From an uncultured Dehalococcoidia bacterium (GTDB lineage Bacteria; Chloroflexota; Dehalococcoidia; GIF9; UBA5629): DNA of 64,000 nt. Position 1 is the first letter of the stretch. Each line of letters begins with the position of its first letter. Both the position numbers and the translations under genes were made by a program. The notes under the pieces were generated by a model. That model had not been told where the DNA came from and ran no database searches. It saw only the letters and a program-made list of their open reading frames with translations. Location of the stretch: the NCBI GenBank assembly GCA_937975645.1, contig CALJTV010000005.1, forward strand, positions 128,021 to 192,020, read 5' to 3'. Below, in pieces: positions 16,331 to 24,175 of this stretch.

Positions 16331-17673
16331 CAACCACTAAGCAACCCAAGGAGCAGGTCCTCATCCGCTACGGTGGCGTCGCTGCTGCCAAAAAGGAACG
16401 TGAGCAGCTTCTCGCCAGCATGATGAGCCCCGAGGGCAAACCTGAAGCGCTAGAAGACGTGGTGGTAATTGACGCCAGCTATGCCAATTTTGCCGGCATA
16501 ATAGCCGCCAGCTTCTTTGCTGAGTTCGGCGCCGAGGTCATTAAAATTGAGCCGCCAGAAGGAGATCCGGCACGCAGGATGACGCCTTTCGGCGTAACCG
16601 CGAACGGCGTTGGCATCCCCTTCCTCATGGAAGCTAGAAATAAACGCTACTTTACCCTCGACCTGCGCACCGAGGAAGGAAGAAAGGACTTTGCCAAGTT
16701 GGCAAAAAAGGCTGATATCGTCATCGAGACCTTCCCGGCGGGGCAGATGGACTCCTGGGGCATTGGCTACAGGCAGTTGAGCCAGTCCAACCCCAGGCTA
16801 ATCTATATCGCTATTACACCCTACGGTCAATACGGTAATAGAGCCCAAGAATTTGCTCAAATGCCCGATGCTGACATCACAGCACAGGCTGCCTCAGGGT
16901 TGGCAGCCATCATCGGCGACCCCGATACCGGAGAAGAACCTTACACCTGGCCCACCCGGGCTGGCACCTGGATGGCATGGTACATGGCGGGTACGCAAGC
17001 CGCCATCGGCGGAGCCCTAAGCTTACTCTTCCGGGAACTGAGCGGCGAGGGGCAGATGGTCGATATCGCCACTGCGGATAGCTATGCCACGCTAGCGCAG
17101 TATCCGGTCATCGCCGGCAATACCTGGCGTAAAGCTCGTCCACGGTTGGGTCGCTACGACTTCTCCATGTGTCCCTACGGGGTTTTTAAGACCAAAGATG
17201 GCTTCGTAGCTATCGCCGCAGGGCGGGACAACGATTTCAGAGCGCTGCTCAAGATCCTCAACCTGTTTAAGAGAGAAGTGGAGGAAGAGTATAAGACGAT
17301 CTCTGACCGCATTACCGACAACCTTCCCCGCATCGACCAGCTTACCGCACACCTTGAGGGTGCCACCACCAAGCTCACCACAGACGAGCTGGTTACCAGA
17401 ACGATCAAATATAGCCTCAAAGCAGTGCGTTCTAAACTCTCCGGCGGTGGCATCCCCTTCGTGATGAAGGTGGAAAGTCCCGGCACCGCTATGAAGAACC
17501 TGCACTGGTACGTGCGAAAGTCCTTCCAGCAGTTCGATGACCCGAAATTGGGCAAGTTCGTCCTACCGGTCAACTTCGCCAAAATGTCGCAAACACCTCC
17601 CAGGGTGAAATGGGTCTCCTGTGATATAGGCAAGGACAACGACTACGTCCGTCAGAAGTACTTGTCTGACTAG
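16327..17673 (+). CDS. Family III CoA-transferase (CaiB/BaiF), Asp-less subunit of pair 1
   Basis: A 448-residue paralogue of the preceding gene, with the family features ALEDVVVIDASYANFAG, EFGAEVIKIEPPEGDPARR and SGEGQMVDIATAD. At the catalytic position 21 residues before SGEGQ it has Trp218 (AWYMAG) instead of Asp, while the conserved Gly four residues later is present. It is therefore probably not catalytic alone and should act as the structural or regulatory half of a heteromer with the Asp-containing partner, as in heteromeric benzylsuccinate CoA-transferase BbsEF. It overlaps the upstream gene by 4 bp and is followed by a hairpin. Confidence 0.88.
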   Translation: MTTTKQPKEQVLIRYGGVAAAKKEREQLLASMMSPEGKPEALEDVVVIDASYANFAGIIAASFFAEFGAEVIKIEPPEGDPARRMTPFGVTANGVGIPFLMEARNKRYFTLDLRTEEGRKDFAKLAKKADIVIETFPAGQMDSWGIGYRQLSQSNPRLIYIAITPYGQYGNRAQEFAQMPDADITAQAASGLAAIIGDPDTGEEPYTWPTRAGTWMAWYMAGTQAAIGGALSLLFRELSGEGQMVDIATADSYATLAQYPVIAGNTWRKARPRLGRYDFSMCPYGVFKTKDGFVAIAAGRDNDFRALLKILNLFKREVEEEYKTISDRITDNLPRIDQLTAHLEGATTKLTTDELVTRTIKYSLKAVRSKLSGGGIPFVMKVESPGTAMKNLHWYVRKSFQQFDDPKLGKFVLPVNFAKMSQTPPRVKWVSCDIGKDNDYVRQKYLSD

Positions 17674-17700
17674 TGTTCGCTGCATTGCAACTAAGACTAA

Positions 17701-17724
17701 GGGGGCTCTCGGGTGAGAGCCCCC
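17701..17724. terminator. Strong hairpin ending the Liv/CoA-transferase operon
   Basis: GGGGGCTCTC (17701-17710) and GAGAGCCCCC (17715-17724) form a perfect 10-bp stem with a GGGT loop. It lies between the convergent CoA-transferase (+) and lipoprotein (-) genes and can act in both directions, although neither flank has a long T-run. Confidence 0.7.
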
Positions 17725-17752
17725 TATGTTGTGCAGCTACCAGCCAGCCTGG

Positions 17753-18343
17753 CTACTTGGTGTAGGTCAGCTCCACAGGCGGGACGGTTATCACACCTTT
17801 GCTGGTAAGCATATCAAATGATACCTTCACCATAAGTTCAGCAGGAGGACCAGGTGCAGCGTCCCACGCCTTGTCTATCACCGCTTGCAGTGCCGCATAC
17901 GACGGCTTCTTTCCACCGATGATCTTAAATATCGGCGTCGCAGATGCAGCTGCCGAGACAGCATCGGCACCCACTGAGGTGTATTTGGGCACAAAAAGCC
18001 CCTCATACCAGGAAACAAAGAAGGGGAGGTTTAAATCGACCTTGCCTTTGGCTGGCACGTACACCTCGGGCAAGCCGATCTTCTCGTAAATCTTAGTAGC
18101 TCCTTCCTTGCCCTTAACATGTATGGAATAAGTGAAGGAACTCAGAGCCACAGGGGCACTATTGGGATTATCTATTGTAAAAGACACCTCGCCTACATAG
18201 ACCTCGCTGCCGTTCCATAAGTCAGATATGTAGTTCAACTTCACCGTGCACGGCTCCTTCACGCTGCCGGCACAGCCCACCAGCCCTGATAACCCCAGGA
18301 CAACCAGGGCCACCGCTAGGATGTAAATATGTCCTTTTCTCAT
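17753..18343 (-). CDS. Lipoprotein with LEA14/WHy-like domain
   Basis: A 196-residue secreted protein. Residues 5-23 are hydrophobic and end in LVGC (Cys24), a lipobox. The mature part contains VSFTIDNPNSAPVALSSFTYSIHV, which resembles the NPN-containing LEA_2/WHy beta-sandwich. The role is unknown. It lies 34 bp downstream of the substrate-binding protein gene on the same strand and is probably co-transcribed, so it may be an accessory to uptake at the cell surface. Confidence 0.75.
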   Translation of the reverse strand: MRKGHIYILAVALVVLGLSGLVGCAGSVKEPCTVKLNYISDLWNGSEVYVGEVSFTIDNPNSAPVALSSFTYSIHVKGKEGATKIYEKIGLPEVYVPAKGKVDLNLPFFVSWYEGLFVPKYTSVGADAVSAAASATPIFKIIGGKKPSYAALQAVIDKAWDAAPGPPAELMVKVSFDMLTSKGVITVPPVELTYTK

Positions 18344-18377
18344 TCTCTCCTCCTTAAAACTTTATGTCCAACCAGCA

Positions 18378-19808
18378 TCACTTCCAGCCAGCCTCTTTCC
18401 TTAACTGCGCCGGGGTCTTGTACTTCTCTGGCTGGGCATAGTTGCCTTTGTAAGTCGGCGGCGGCGTGCCATTACCAGTGCCCAGTATCACTACATTGTC
18501 CGGGCCCTGGAACTGGGCGAAAATTGTCCAGCGGTCAACCCAGTTCCTCTGCTCACGCAACGGATGGTCTTTCTTAGGGTTATTGGGGTCAGCCAATATG
18601 CCTGAGTGGAAAAACGGCGCCACCTTAGTGGAACATTGCCCGGAAAGCGTCGAGAGCACGTAACCACCTACCTTAGTGTCCTGTCCATAATGGCGGTCCT
18701 TCTCCGTGAGCACTGTAGTCTCAAATACGGGTATCAGCTTCTCTACATCCAGACTTTGTGCCCTGTTGACCACCTCCCACAAGAACCAGATATCACCGTA
18801 AGCCAGAACCGTATTGCCCTGGACCGGAATACCACGCTTCTTGCATTCCCGCATCCAGGCAATATAGTCGGGCCCCTGGGGCAGCTCATACTCCGAGAAC
18901 GCTGTACATACCCCAAGCGCCTTGCCGCCAGTGGCTTGCCAGAAGAAATAGGATTGAGAGGTGCCACCAAAAAGCATTACTGGTATGTCTTTCGCCGTGG
19001 ACTCTGCCCACTGCTTGACGAAGACATCGGTATCGGTGAACCAGCTGCTGATAAAGAAGATCACCTCAGCGCCACTCTTAGCAATAGCCTCTAAGATGGG
19101 AAGATAACTTCCCGCCCTGGGACGGACTGGCTTGGAATATACCGTCTCGATACCGTATTCTTTGGCATAGTCCTCGAGCTTGGGCAGCCCTTTATCAGGC
19201 AGACCGTTGCGCCACGCCAGTGTCCAGGCAAGGTCCTCCCACAAAATGGCTAACTTGTTCGCATTCATGACCTCTTTAAAGAAAGTAAAATATGTGGGGA
19301 ACACCGAGCCACAATAGAACGAGTCCTCCGGCACATAGTCGCGGAAGAGGAACTTGTAGGTGTCGTACTGCTCCACCACCGGCAGCGTTATCTCCCTGCC
19401 CATGGGTGCCTGCGCCACCATAATATGCGGCTGTTGCTTGTATAGCGCCGCCGACTTGGGCATGATAGCCAAATTCATCTCGGTCCTGCCCTCTACATAG
19501 TAGACCAGAGCTTTGTGACCGAGCACCATCCTAGTGGCTGCAGCTACAGCCAGCGAGGTCTCACCTTTGCTGTCCTCGGTGACAAACCTTATCGGTCTGC
19601 CCAGAAGCCCACCGGCAGCGTTCACCTCGTCGATCGCCCATTTCATGGCATCCATGGCAGGTTTGATTGCCGATGACGACACCTGCCCAATGTAGCCGAT
19701 GACCACCGGCTCCTTACCCGCCGGCGCTGCTCCTCCCGGCGCACAACCCGCGACCAACGCCAAGACGAGCACACAACTCAGGGATACAAAAATCCAGCGC
19801 TTACTCAT
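18378..19808 (-). CDS. livK: ABC transporter substrate-binding lipoprotein (LivK type, locus 1)
   Basis: A 476-residue type I periplasmic-binding-protein homologue. The start ATG 19808 has GGGAGGTG upstream and opens a lipoprotein signal ending VAGC (Cys22). The open frame extends about 100 codons further upstream but has no ribosome site, and the promoter lies inside that extension. Family features: VVIGYIGQVSSSAIKPAMDAMKWAIDEVNAAGG, RPIRFVTEDSKGE and a middle region IAKSGAEVIFFISSWF. It is larger than usual LivK (about 370-400). It is convergent with LivHMGF, lacks its own permease and probably delivers substrate to that system. A separate strong promoter would allow its high expression. 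Confidence 0.9.
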   Translation of the reverse strand: MSKRWIFVSLSCVLVLALVAGCAPGGAAPAGKEPVVIGYIGQVSSSAIKPAMDAMKWAIDEVNAAGGLLGRPIRFVTEDSKGETSLAVAAATRMVLGHKALVYYVEGRTEMNLAIMPKSAALYKQQPHIMVAQAPMGREITLPVVEQYDTYKFLFRDYVPEDSFYCGSVFPTYFTFFKEVMNANKLAILWEDLAWTLAWRNGLPDKGLPKLEDYAKEYGIETVYSKPVRPRAGSYLPILEAIAKSGAEVIFFISSWFTDTDVFVKQWAESTAKDIPVMLFGGTSQSYFFWQATGGKALGVCTAFSEYELPQGPDYIAWMRECKKRGIPVQGNTVLAYGDIWFLWEVVNRAQSLDVEKLIPVFETTVLTEKDRHYGQDTKVGGYVLSTLSGQCSTKVAPFFHSGILADPNNPKKDHPLREQRNWVDRWTIFAQFQGPDNVVILGTGNGTPPPTYKGNYAQPEKYKTPAQLRKEAGWK

Positions 19809-19836
19809 AGAAACACCTCCCGCTGATTTTTGCCTT

Positions 19837-19864
19837 AGTATAACAATTTTTTCCCCCCTGTCAA
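19837..19864 (-). promoter_or_regulatory. Near-consensus sigma70 promoter of livK (locus 1)
   Basis: On the minus strand TTGACA (19864-19859) is followed after 16 bp by TATACT (19842-19837). The -35 is perfect and the spacer carries a G6A6 run. The expected start is about 20 nt before the livK ribosome site. Confidence 0.8.
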
Positions 19865-19964
19865 TACCCCAACAGATTCGCTGCCAAAACTTCTTGGTGC
19901 TAAACCATGTTGGAAACCCGCCACTACAAGCATAGCACTCTGACAGCACCCTCACCAATATGTC

Positions 19965-19993
19965 TGGCAATTTTGTCCCGACAAAGATATAAT
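19965..19993 (+). promoter_or_regulatory. Possible promoter of the GYD-domain gene
   Basis: TATAAT at 19988-19993 lies 17 bp after TGGCAA (19965-19970), a weak -35. Transcription should start near 20000, ahead of the AAGGAGG ribosome site of the gene at 20023. Confidence 0.45.
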
Positions 19994-20022
19994 AACGCCA
20001 CCGAACCAAAAAGGAGGCGGCG

Positions 20023-20325
20023 ATGGCTGTGTATCTCATGCTCACCACCCTCACCGGTGAGGGACGAAGGAAAATGGAGGAATACCCCGAATGGCTCAAA
20101 GAGCTGAACAAGGAAGTGGAATATCTGGGGGTAAAGATAATCGCCCAGTATGGGCTCCTCGGTCCCTACGATTTCGTCAACATCATCGAAGCACCGAGCG
20201 ACGAGGTGGCGGCTAAAGTGGCAATACACCTTAGCGCCAGGGGCGGTCTGCAAACTTTGACCCTCACCGCAATACCACTGGACAGCCTTATCTCTACGCT
20301 AAGAAAACGACCTGAGCCGCTATAA
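20023..20325 (+). CDS. GYD-domain protein
   Basis: A 100-residue small alpha/beta protein of the GYD family, named for the Gly-Tyr-Asp seen here as GPYDFVNIIEAPSDEVAAKVA. The start is MAVYLMLTTLTGEGRR and the ending GLQTLTLTAIPLDSL is typical. The family is related to ferredoxin-like dimeric barrels and has no established function. AAGGAGG precedes the ATG. It sits 28 bp upstream of an enoyl-CoA hydratase on the same strand and is probably co-transcribed with it. Confidence 0.87.
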   Translation: MAVYLMLTTLTGEGRRKMEEYPEWLKELNKEVEYLGVKIIAQYGLLGPYDFVNIIEAPSDEVAAKVAIHLSARGGLQTLTLTAIPLDSLISTLRKRPEPL

Positions 20326-20353
20326 CCAAGACGCTTGATTGAAAGGAGCACCC

Positions 20354-21139
20354 ATGACTGAACAACCAAAAATATTGCTCAGCATTCAAGACCAGATAGC
20401 TATCATTACGCTTAACAGGCCCGAGGTCAGGAACGCCATAAATGGAGAGGTCCTGCAGGGCTTAAAAGAGGCACTGGAGCGGATACTAGCCGAGCCGCAG
20501 GTGCGTGTCGCCATCGTTACCGGCGCCGGCGACCGCGCCTTCTCCTCCGGGCTTGACCTCAAAGCTGCAGCCTCGGGACAGGGGTTCATGCCACGGGGCA
20601 ATGTGCGCTCCGACTTCGACGCCCTCCAGTTCGGCGGGCAAATCTATAGTATGATAGAAGACCTACCAGTACCGGTGATAGCCGCCATCAATGGCTATTG
20701 CCTGGGTATCGGCATGGAGCTCGCCCTGGCTTGTGATATCAGGCTGGCTTCGGAGAACGCTGTCTTCAGCCTACCTGAAGTGCAGATGGGCACTATCCCC
20801 GATACCGGCGGCACCCAGCGCCTCACCAAGATCGTCGGTCCCGGTAAAGCCAAGGAGCTCATTTTCACCGGTCGCCGCATAGACGCCGCCGAAGCCCTCA
20901 GGATCGGGCTTGTAGAACATGTCTATCCTCAAGACAGGCTTATGGAAGAAGCGAAGAAACTGGCACAGGAAATAGCTGCTATTGCACCACCACTCATCCA
21001 GGGGGCAAAAAGGGCGATAAACGTGGCAGTCTCCTACCCGCTGGAACTGGGCTTGAACTACGAAGTAACCACTGCCATCGCTACCCGGCAGGACATCAGA
21101 CAGGGCTCGGCTTCCCTCCTGCAAAAGTCGAAGCCCTAG
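20354..21139 (+). CDS. Enoyl-CoA hydratase/isomerase (crotonase family)
   Basis: A 261-residue crotonase. The start ATG 20354 has GAAAGGAG upstream; an in-frame TTG at 20339 is less likely because it would place that site inside the gene. Oxyanion-hole segments are AFSSGLDL and [13 protein letters not shown], and both catalytic Glu positions of hydratases are kept (GMELAL and LPEVQMG), followed by [10 protein letters not shown]. It should hydrate trans-2-enoyl-CoA, although crotonases vary in reaction. It fits with the thiolase, CoA-transferases and SDR genes in the window as part of a beta-oxidation-like route. Confidence 0.92.
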   Translation: MTEQPKILLSIQDQIAIITLNRPEVRNAINGEVLQGLKEALERILAEPQVRVAIVTGAGDRAFSSGLDLKAAASGQGFMPRGNVRSDFDALQFGGQIYSMIEDLPVPVIAAINGYCLGIGMELALACDIRLASENAVFSLPEVQMGTIPDTGGTQRLTKIVGPGKAKELIFTGRRIDAAEALRIGLVEHVYPQDRLMEEAKKLAQEIAAIAPPLIQGAKRAINVAVSYPLELGLNYEVTTAIATRQDIRQGSASLLQKSKP

Positions 21140-21177
21140 AAAAAACGCTCCGATTACAATGGTTCTGCTGGGGTAGA

Positions 21178-21507
21178 TTATTCAAACTCGTCCCGCGATA
21201 GGGACACCAGCACAATAGCTGGTATACCCAGAAGCCATGACGGGAAGAAAGCAGCGATAGAAGCTGCCAGAGCCAGTCCCCAGTTTTTCCTCTGCAACGC
21301 ATGGACACCACCTACAATAGCCAGGATAGCAACGATGATCAGCGGCACTGCCATCCCCATAAGAAGTGGTGGCACCATCATTGGCATGCGCGGTACAAAC
21401 CTCATCGCCATCCCACCAGCAAGCATGATGCAGAACCAGACTATACCTACACTGCCGCTTATTATGTCTAGGATCCCAGCCACCGTCGGCATCCACGTCT
21501 TCTTCAT
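21178..21507 (-). CDS. Small integral membrane protein of unknown function
   Basis: A 109-residue protein with about four hydrophobic segments. It begins MKKTWMPTVAGILDIISG, and the TAGILDIISG type of start is common among small membrane proteins of anaerobic Chloroflexota and Firmicutes. A charged end (LSRDEFE) follows the last segment. No function can be given. It is convergent with the enoyl-CoA hydratase gene. Confidence 0.7.
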   Translation of the reverse strand: MKKTWMPTVAGILDIISGSVGIVWFCIMLAGGMAMRFVPRMPMMVPPLLMGMAVPLIIVAILAIVGGVHALQRKNWGLALAASIAAFFPSWLLGIPAIVLVSLSRDEFE

Positions 21508-21607
21508 TGTCCACCTCCATTATCCTTAATAGCAGTCATTGGCATGACATCAAATTACCACAATAAAAGCAGCACGTCCAGCATACTCACGCTAGGGAAA
21601 ATAGCGT

Positions 21608-21637
21608 TTGACTTGCCCTGCCCTCTGCTATTATTAT
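21608..21637 (+). promoter_or_regulatory. Promoter for tRNA-Thr and probably iorAB
   Basis: TTGACT (21608-21613) and TATTAT (21632-21637) are separated by 18 bp. A start near 21644 is about 19 nt before the tRNA. No second promoter is apparent in the 27 bp between the tRNA and iorA. Confidence 0.6.
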
Positions 21638-21662
21638 GTCACCAGTTGTTAGGCTTCCCTGT

Positions 21663-21734
21663 GCCAGCGTAGCTCAGCGGTAGAGCAGCGGTTTCGTAAA
21701 CCGCCGGTCGTCGGTTCGAGTCCGACCGCTGGCT
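21663..21734 (+). tRNA. tRNA-Thr (anticodon CGU)
   Basis: A complete 72-nt cloverleaf: acceptor GCCAGCG pairs with CGCTGGC, the D stem is GCTC/GAGC, the anticodon stem is GCGGT/ACCGC with loop TTCGTAA, and the T stem is GTCGG/CCGAC with loop TTCGAGT. The anticodon CGT reads ACG (Thr). CCA is not encoded. It is 27 bp upstream of iorA. Confidence 0.97.
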
Positions 21735-21761
21735 CGATTTTTAATTTAGGTTGGTAATAAG

Positions 21762-23582
21762 ATGAAACGACTCCTTTCAGGAAATGAGGCGCTGGCGCTT
21801 GGCGCCTACCATGCCGGCATTAAAGTGGCAGCCGCCTACCCCGGGACCCCCAGCAGCGAAATATTGGAGACCCTCGCTACATTCAAGGATATCCACGCAG
21901 AATGGTCAACCAACGAAAAGGTGGCACTCGAAGTAGCTCTCGGGGCTTCATACGCAGGCGTCAGGGCTATGGCATCTATGAAACAGGTAGGGCTGAATGT
22001 TGCCAGCGACCCCTTCATGGCAGCAGCCACTACAGGGGTGGTGGGCGGGCTTGTGGTAGTCTCCGCCGATGACCCCGGCATACACAGCTCCCAGAACGAG
22101 CAGGACAACCGCCACTATGCCCGCATGGCTAAGGTTCCCATGTTAGAGCCGGCAGATAGTCAGGAGGCATATGATCTCATCGCCCTTGCTTTCGACCTGA
22201 GCGAGGAGTTCGATACACCGGTGCTTTTGCGCACCACCACCCGCATCTCCCACGCCAAATCGGTGGTGCAGGTCAACCGAAGCCGTAAGGAGCCAGCTCC
22301 CGCAAAATTTGGACACAACGTGCAGAAGTTCGTCATGCTGCCCGTCCATGCCCGACTGAGGAGACCACTTATCGAACAGCGCCTGAGCAAGCTCAAGATA
22401 TTTGCTGAGACCTTTCCTTATAACCAGATATTCAGGGGGAGCGGCCGCTTGGGGATAATCAGTAGCGGAGTGGCATACCAGTACGCAAGAGAGGTCTTCC
22501 CCGGTGCCTCCTTCCTCAAGCTGGGGATGACCTACCCCCTCCCCGAAAGACTCATCCGCGAGTTTGCCTCCAGCGTAGAACGGCTGATAGTGATCGAAGA
22601 GCTCGACCCCTTCCTCGAGGAAAACATACTGGCAATGGGCATTAAAGTGCAAGGGAAGGAGTTTATCCCCAAGTCCGGCGAGCTCAGCCCTGAGGTGGTG
22701 GAAAGGGCAGCATACCAGGCTGGCTGGTTGAAACCAGCCACCGAAGGCAGGAAAATTGGACCACTCGCTGGGTTGCCTCCCAGGCCCCCGGTGCTCTGTC
22801 CCGGCTGCCCGCATACTGGCGTCTTCTTCGTCCTCAACACCGTAGGACAACGGTCAAAACTGCTTGACGAACAGGGCAAATCGGAAAAAGAAGGTAGCCT
22901 GATAATCACCGGCGACATCGGTTGCTACACCCTAGCAACCTACCCTCCGCTACAGGCTATGGATACCACCGCCTGCATGGGCGCCGGCATCGGTCAAGCG
23001 CTGGGTCTGGAGAAAGCGGGTGTAACAGCGCCCGTGGTGGCAGTCATCGGTGACTCCACCTTTCTCCATTCGGGCATTACCGGCGTGGTCAATGCCGTCT
23101 ATAACCAGAGCAAAGGCACCATCATCATTCTGGACAATGGGACAACCGCTATGACCGGTCATCAGGAGCACCCTGGCACCGGTGTCTCGGCGCAGGGCGA
23201 GAAGACAAAAGCAGTGGAGCTAGAGCCCTTGGTGCGTGGTATCGGTGTTGAAGATGTTAAAGTGGTCAATGCCTTCGATGTCAAAGCTCTCAGGGCCGCC
23301 GTCAGAGGGGCAATCGCTAGCCCCCAACTTTCGGTGGTCATCGTCCGCGGCGGCTGCTCAGTACGTCTCAAGACGCGCTCAGGTCAGCGCTCCATTGACC
23401 CGGACAAATGTGATAACTGTGGGGTCTGTCTCAGACTAGGCTGCCCAGCGATACAGAAGCTCGATGAAAAACTGTACATCGACGCTACATTGTGCGCCGG
23501 CGATGCCTGCACCCTCTGCGAACAGCTCTGCCCCAAGAAAGCCATAGCGCCGGCAAATCAGTCCCCGAAGGAAATAGCATGA
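21762..23582 (+). CDS. iorA: Indolepyruvate ferredoxin oxidoreductase, alpha subunit
   Basis: A 606-residue IorA: oxidative decarboxylation of aryl-pyruvates to aryl-acetyl-CoA with reduced ferredoxin. The N-terminal pyrimidine-binding half has AYPGTPSSEI and the TPP half has the GDS...N motif (GDSTFLHSGITGVVNAVYN), with CPGCPHTG before it. The C-terminus carries two [4Fe-4S] sites, CDNCGVCLRLGCP and CAGDACTLCEQLCP. It overlaps iorB by 4 bp (ATGA). With the aminotransferase downstream it suggests breakdown of aromatic (or similar) amino acids. Confidence 0.95.
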   Translation: MKRLLSGNEALALGAYHAGIKVAAAYPGTPSSEILETLATFKDIHAEWSTNEKVALEVALGASYAGVRAMASMKQVGLNVASDPFMAAATTGVVGGLVVVSADDPGIHSSQNEQDNRHYARMAKVPMLEPADSQEAYDLIALAFDLSEEFDTPVLLRTTTRISHAKSVVQVNRSRKEPAPAKFGHNVQKFVMLPVHARLRRPLIEQRLSKLKIFAETFPYNQIFRGSGRLGIISSGVAYQYAREVFPGASFLKLGMTYPLPERLIREFASSVERLIVIEELDPFLEENILAMGIKVQGKEFIPKSGELSPEVVERAAYQAGWLKPATEGRKIGPLAGLPPRPPVLCPGCPHTGVFFVLNTVGQRSKLLDEQGKSEKEGSLIITGDIGCYTLATYPPLQAMDTTACMGAGIGQALGLEKAGVTAPVVAVIGDSTFLHSGITGVVNAVYNQSKGTIIILDNGTTAMTGHQEHPGTGVSAQGEKTKAVELEPLVRGIGVEDVKVVNAFDVKALRAAVRGAIASPQLSVVIVRGGCSVRLKTRSGQRSIDPDKCDNCGVCLRLGCPAIQKLDEKLYIDATLCAGDACTLCEQLCPKKAIAPANQSPKEIA

Positions 23583-24175
23583 AAAAATACGATTTCATCA
23601 TGGTGGGCATTGGCGGGCAGGGTATTGTGCTCGCCAGCGACATACTTGGCGAGGTGGCTATGTCTGCCGGCTACGATGTAAAGAAGACCGATACCCTGGG
23701 TATGGCACAGCGCGGCGGCAGCGTGGTCAGCCACGTCCGCATCGGCGAGCGAGTATGGTCACCGCTGATAAAACAGGGCACTGCGGACATCCTCGTCGCC
23801 TTTGAAAAGCTGGAAGCCCTACGCTGGAGCCACTACCTCAGTCCTGACGGCACCGCCATAATAAACGACCAGACAACGCCACCGCTGTCAGTAAGCCTCG
23901 GCGTAAGCCGCTATCCCGGAGACGATGAGATACTCAACACCTTCAAAAAACTGACCAGGAATATCTATGTAATCAAAGGGACAAAGACAGCGATAGAGAT
24001 TGGTGATGCCAGGGTGCTAAATATGTTCATGCTCGGCTGCATTTCATACTTGCTGCCTATAGAACCTGGACTATGGAAAGAATGTACAGCACAGCGCATA
24101 CCGGCAAAAATACTGGAGATGAACCTGACTGCCTTCGAGAAGGGCAGGGAGGAGATGGCACATGTCGATATCTGA
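23579..24175 (+). CDS. iorB: Indolepyruvate ferredoxin oxidoreductase, beta subunit
   Basis: A 198-residue gamma-domain-like subunit that pairs with IorA. The start ATG 23579 overlaps the iorA stop as ATGA, and the family motif GIGGQGIVLASDILGEVA begins about 8 residues later. The frame is open further upstream, but that part lies within iorA. DTLGMAQRGGSVVSHVRIG is also typical. It overlaps the aminotransferase start by 14 bp. Confidence 0.95.
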   Translation: MKKYDFIMVGIGGQGIVLASDILGEVAMSAGYDVKKTDTLGMAQRGGSVVSHVRIGERVWSPLIKQGTADILVAFEKLEALRWSHYLSPDGTAIINDQTTPPLSVSLGVSRYPGDDEILNTFKKLTRNIYVIKGTKTAIEIGDARVLNMFMLGCISYLLPIEPGLWKECTAQRIPAKILEMNLTAFEKGREEMAHVDI

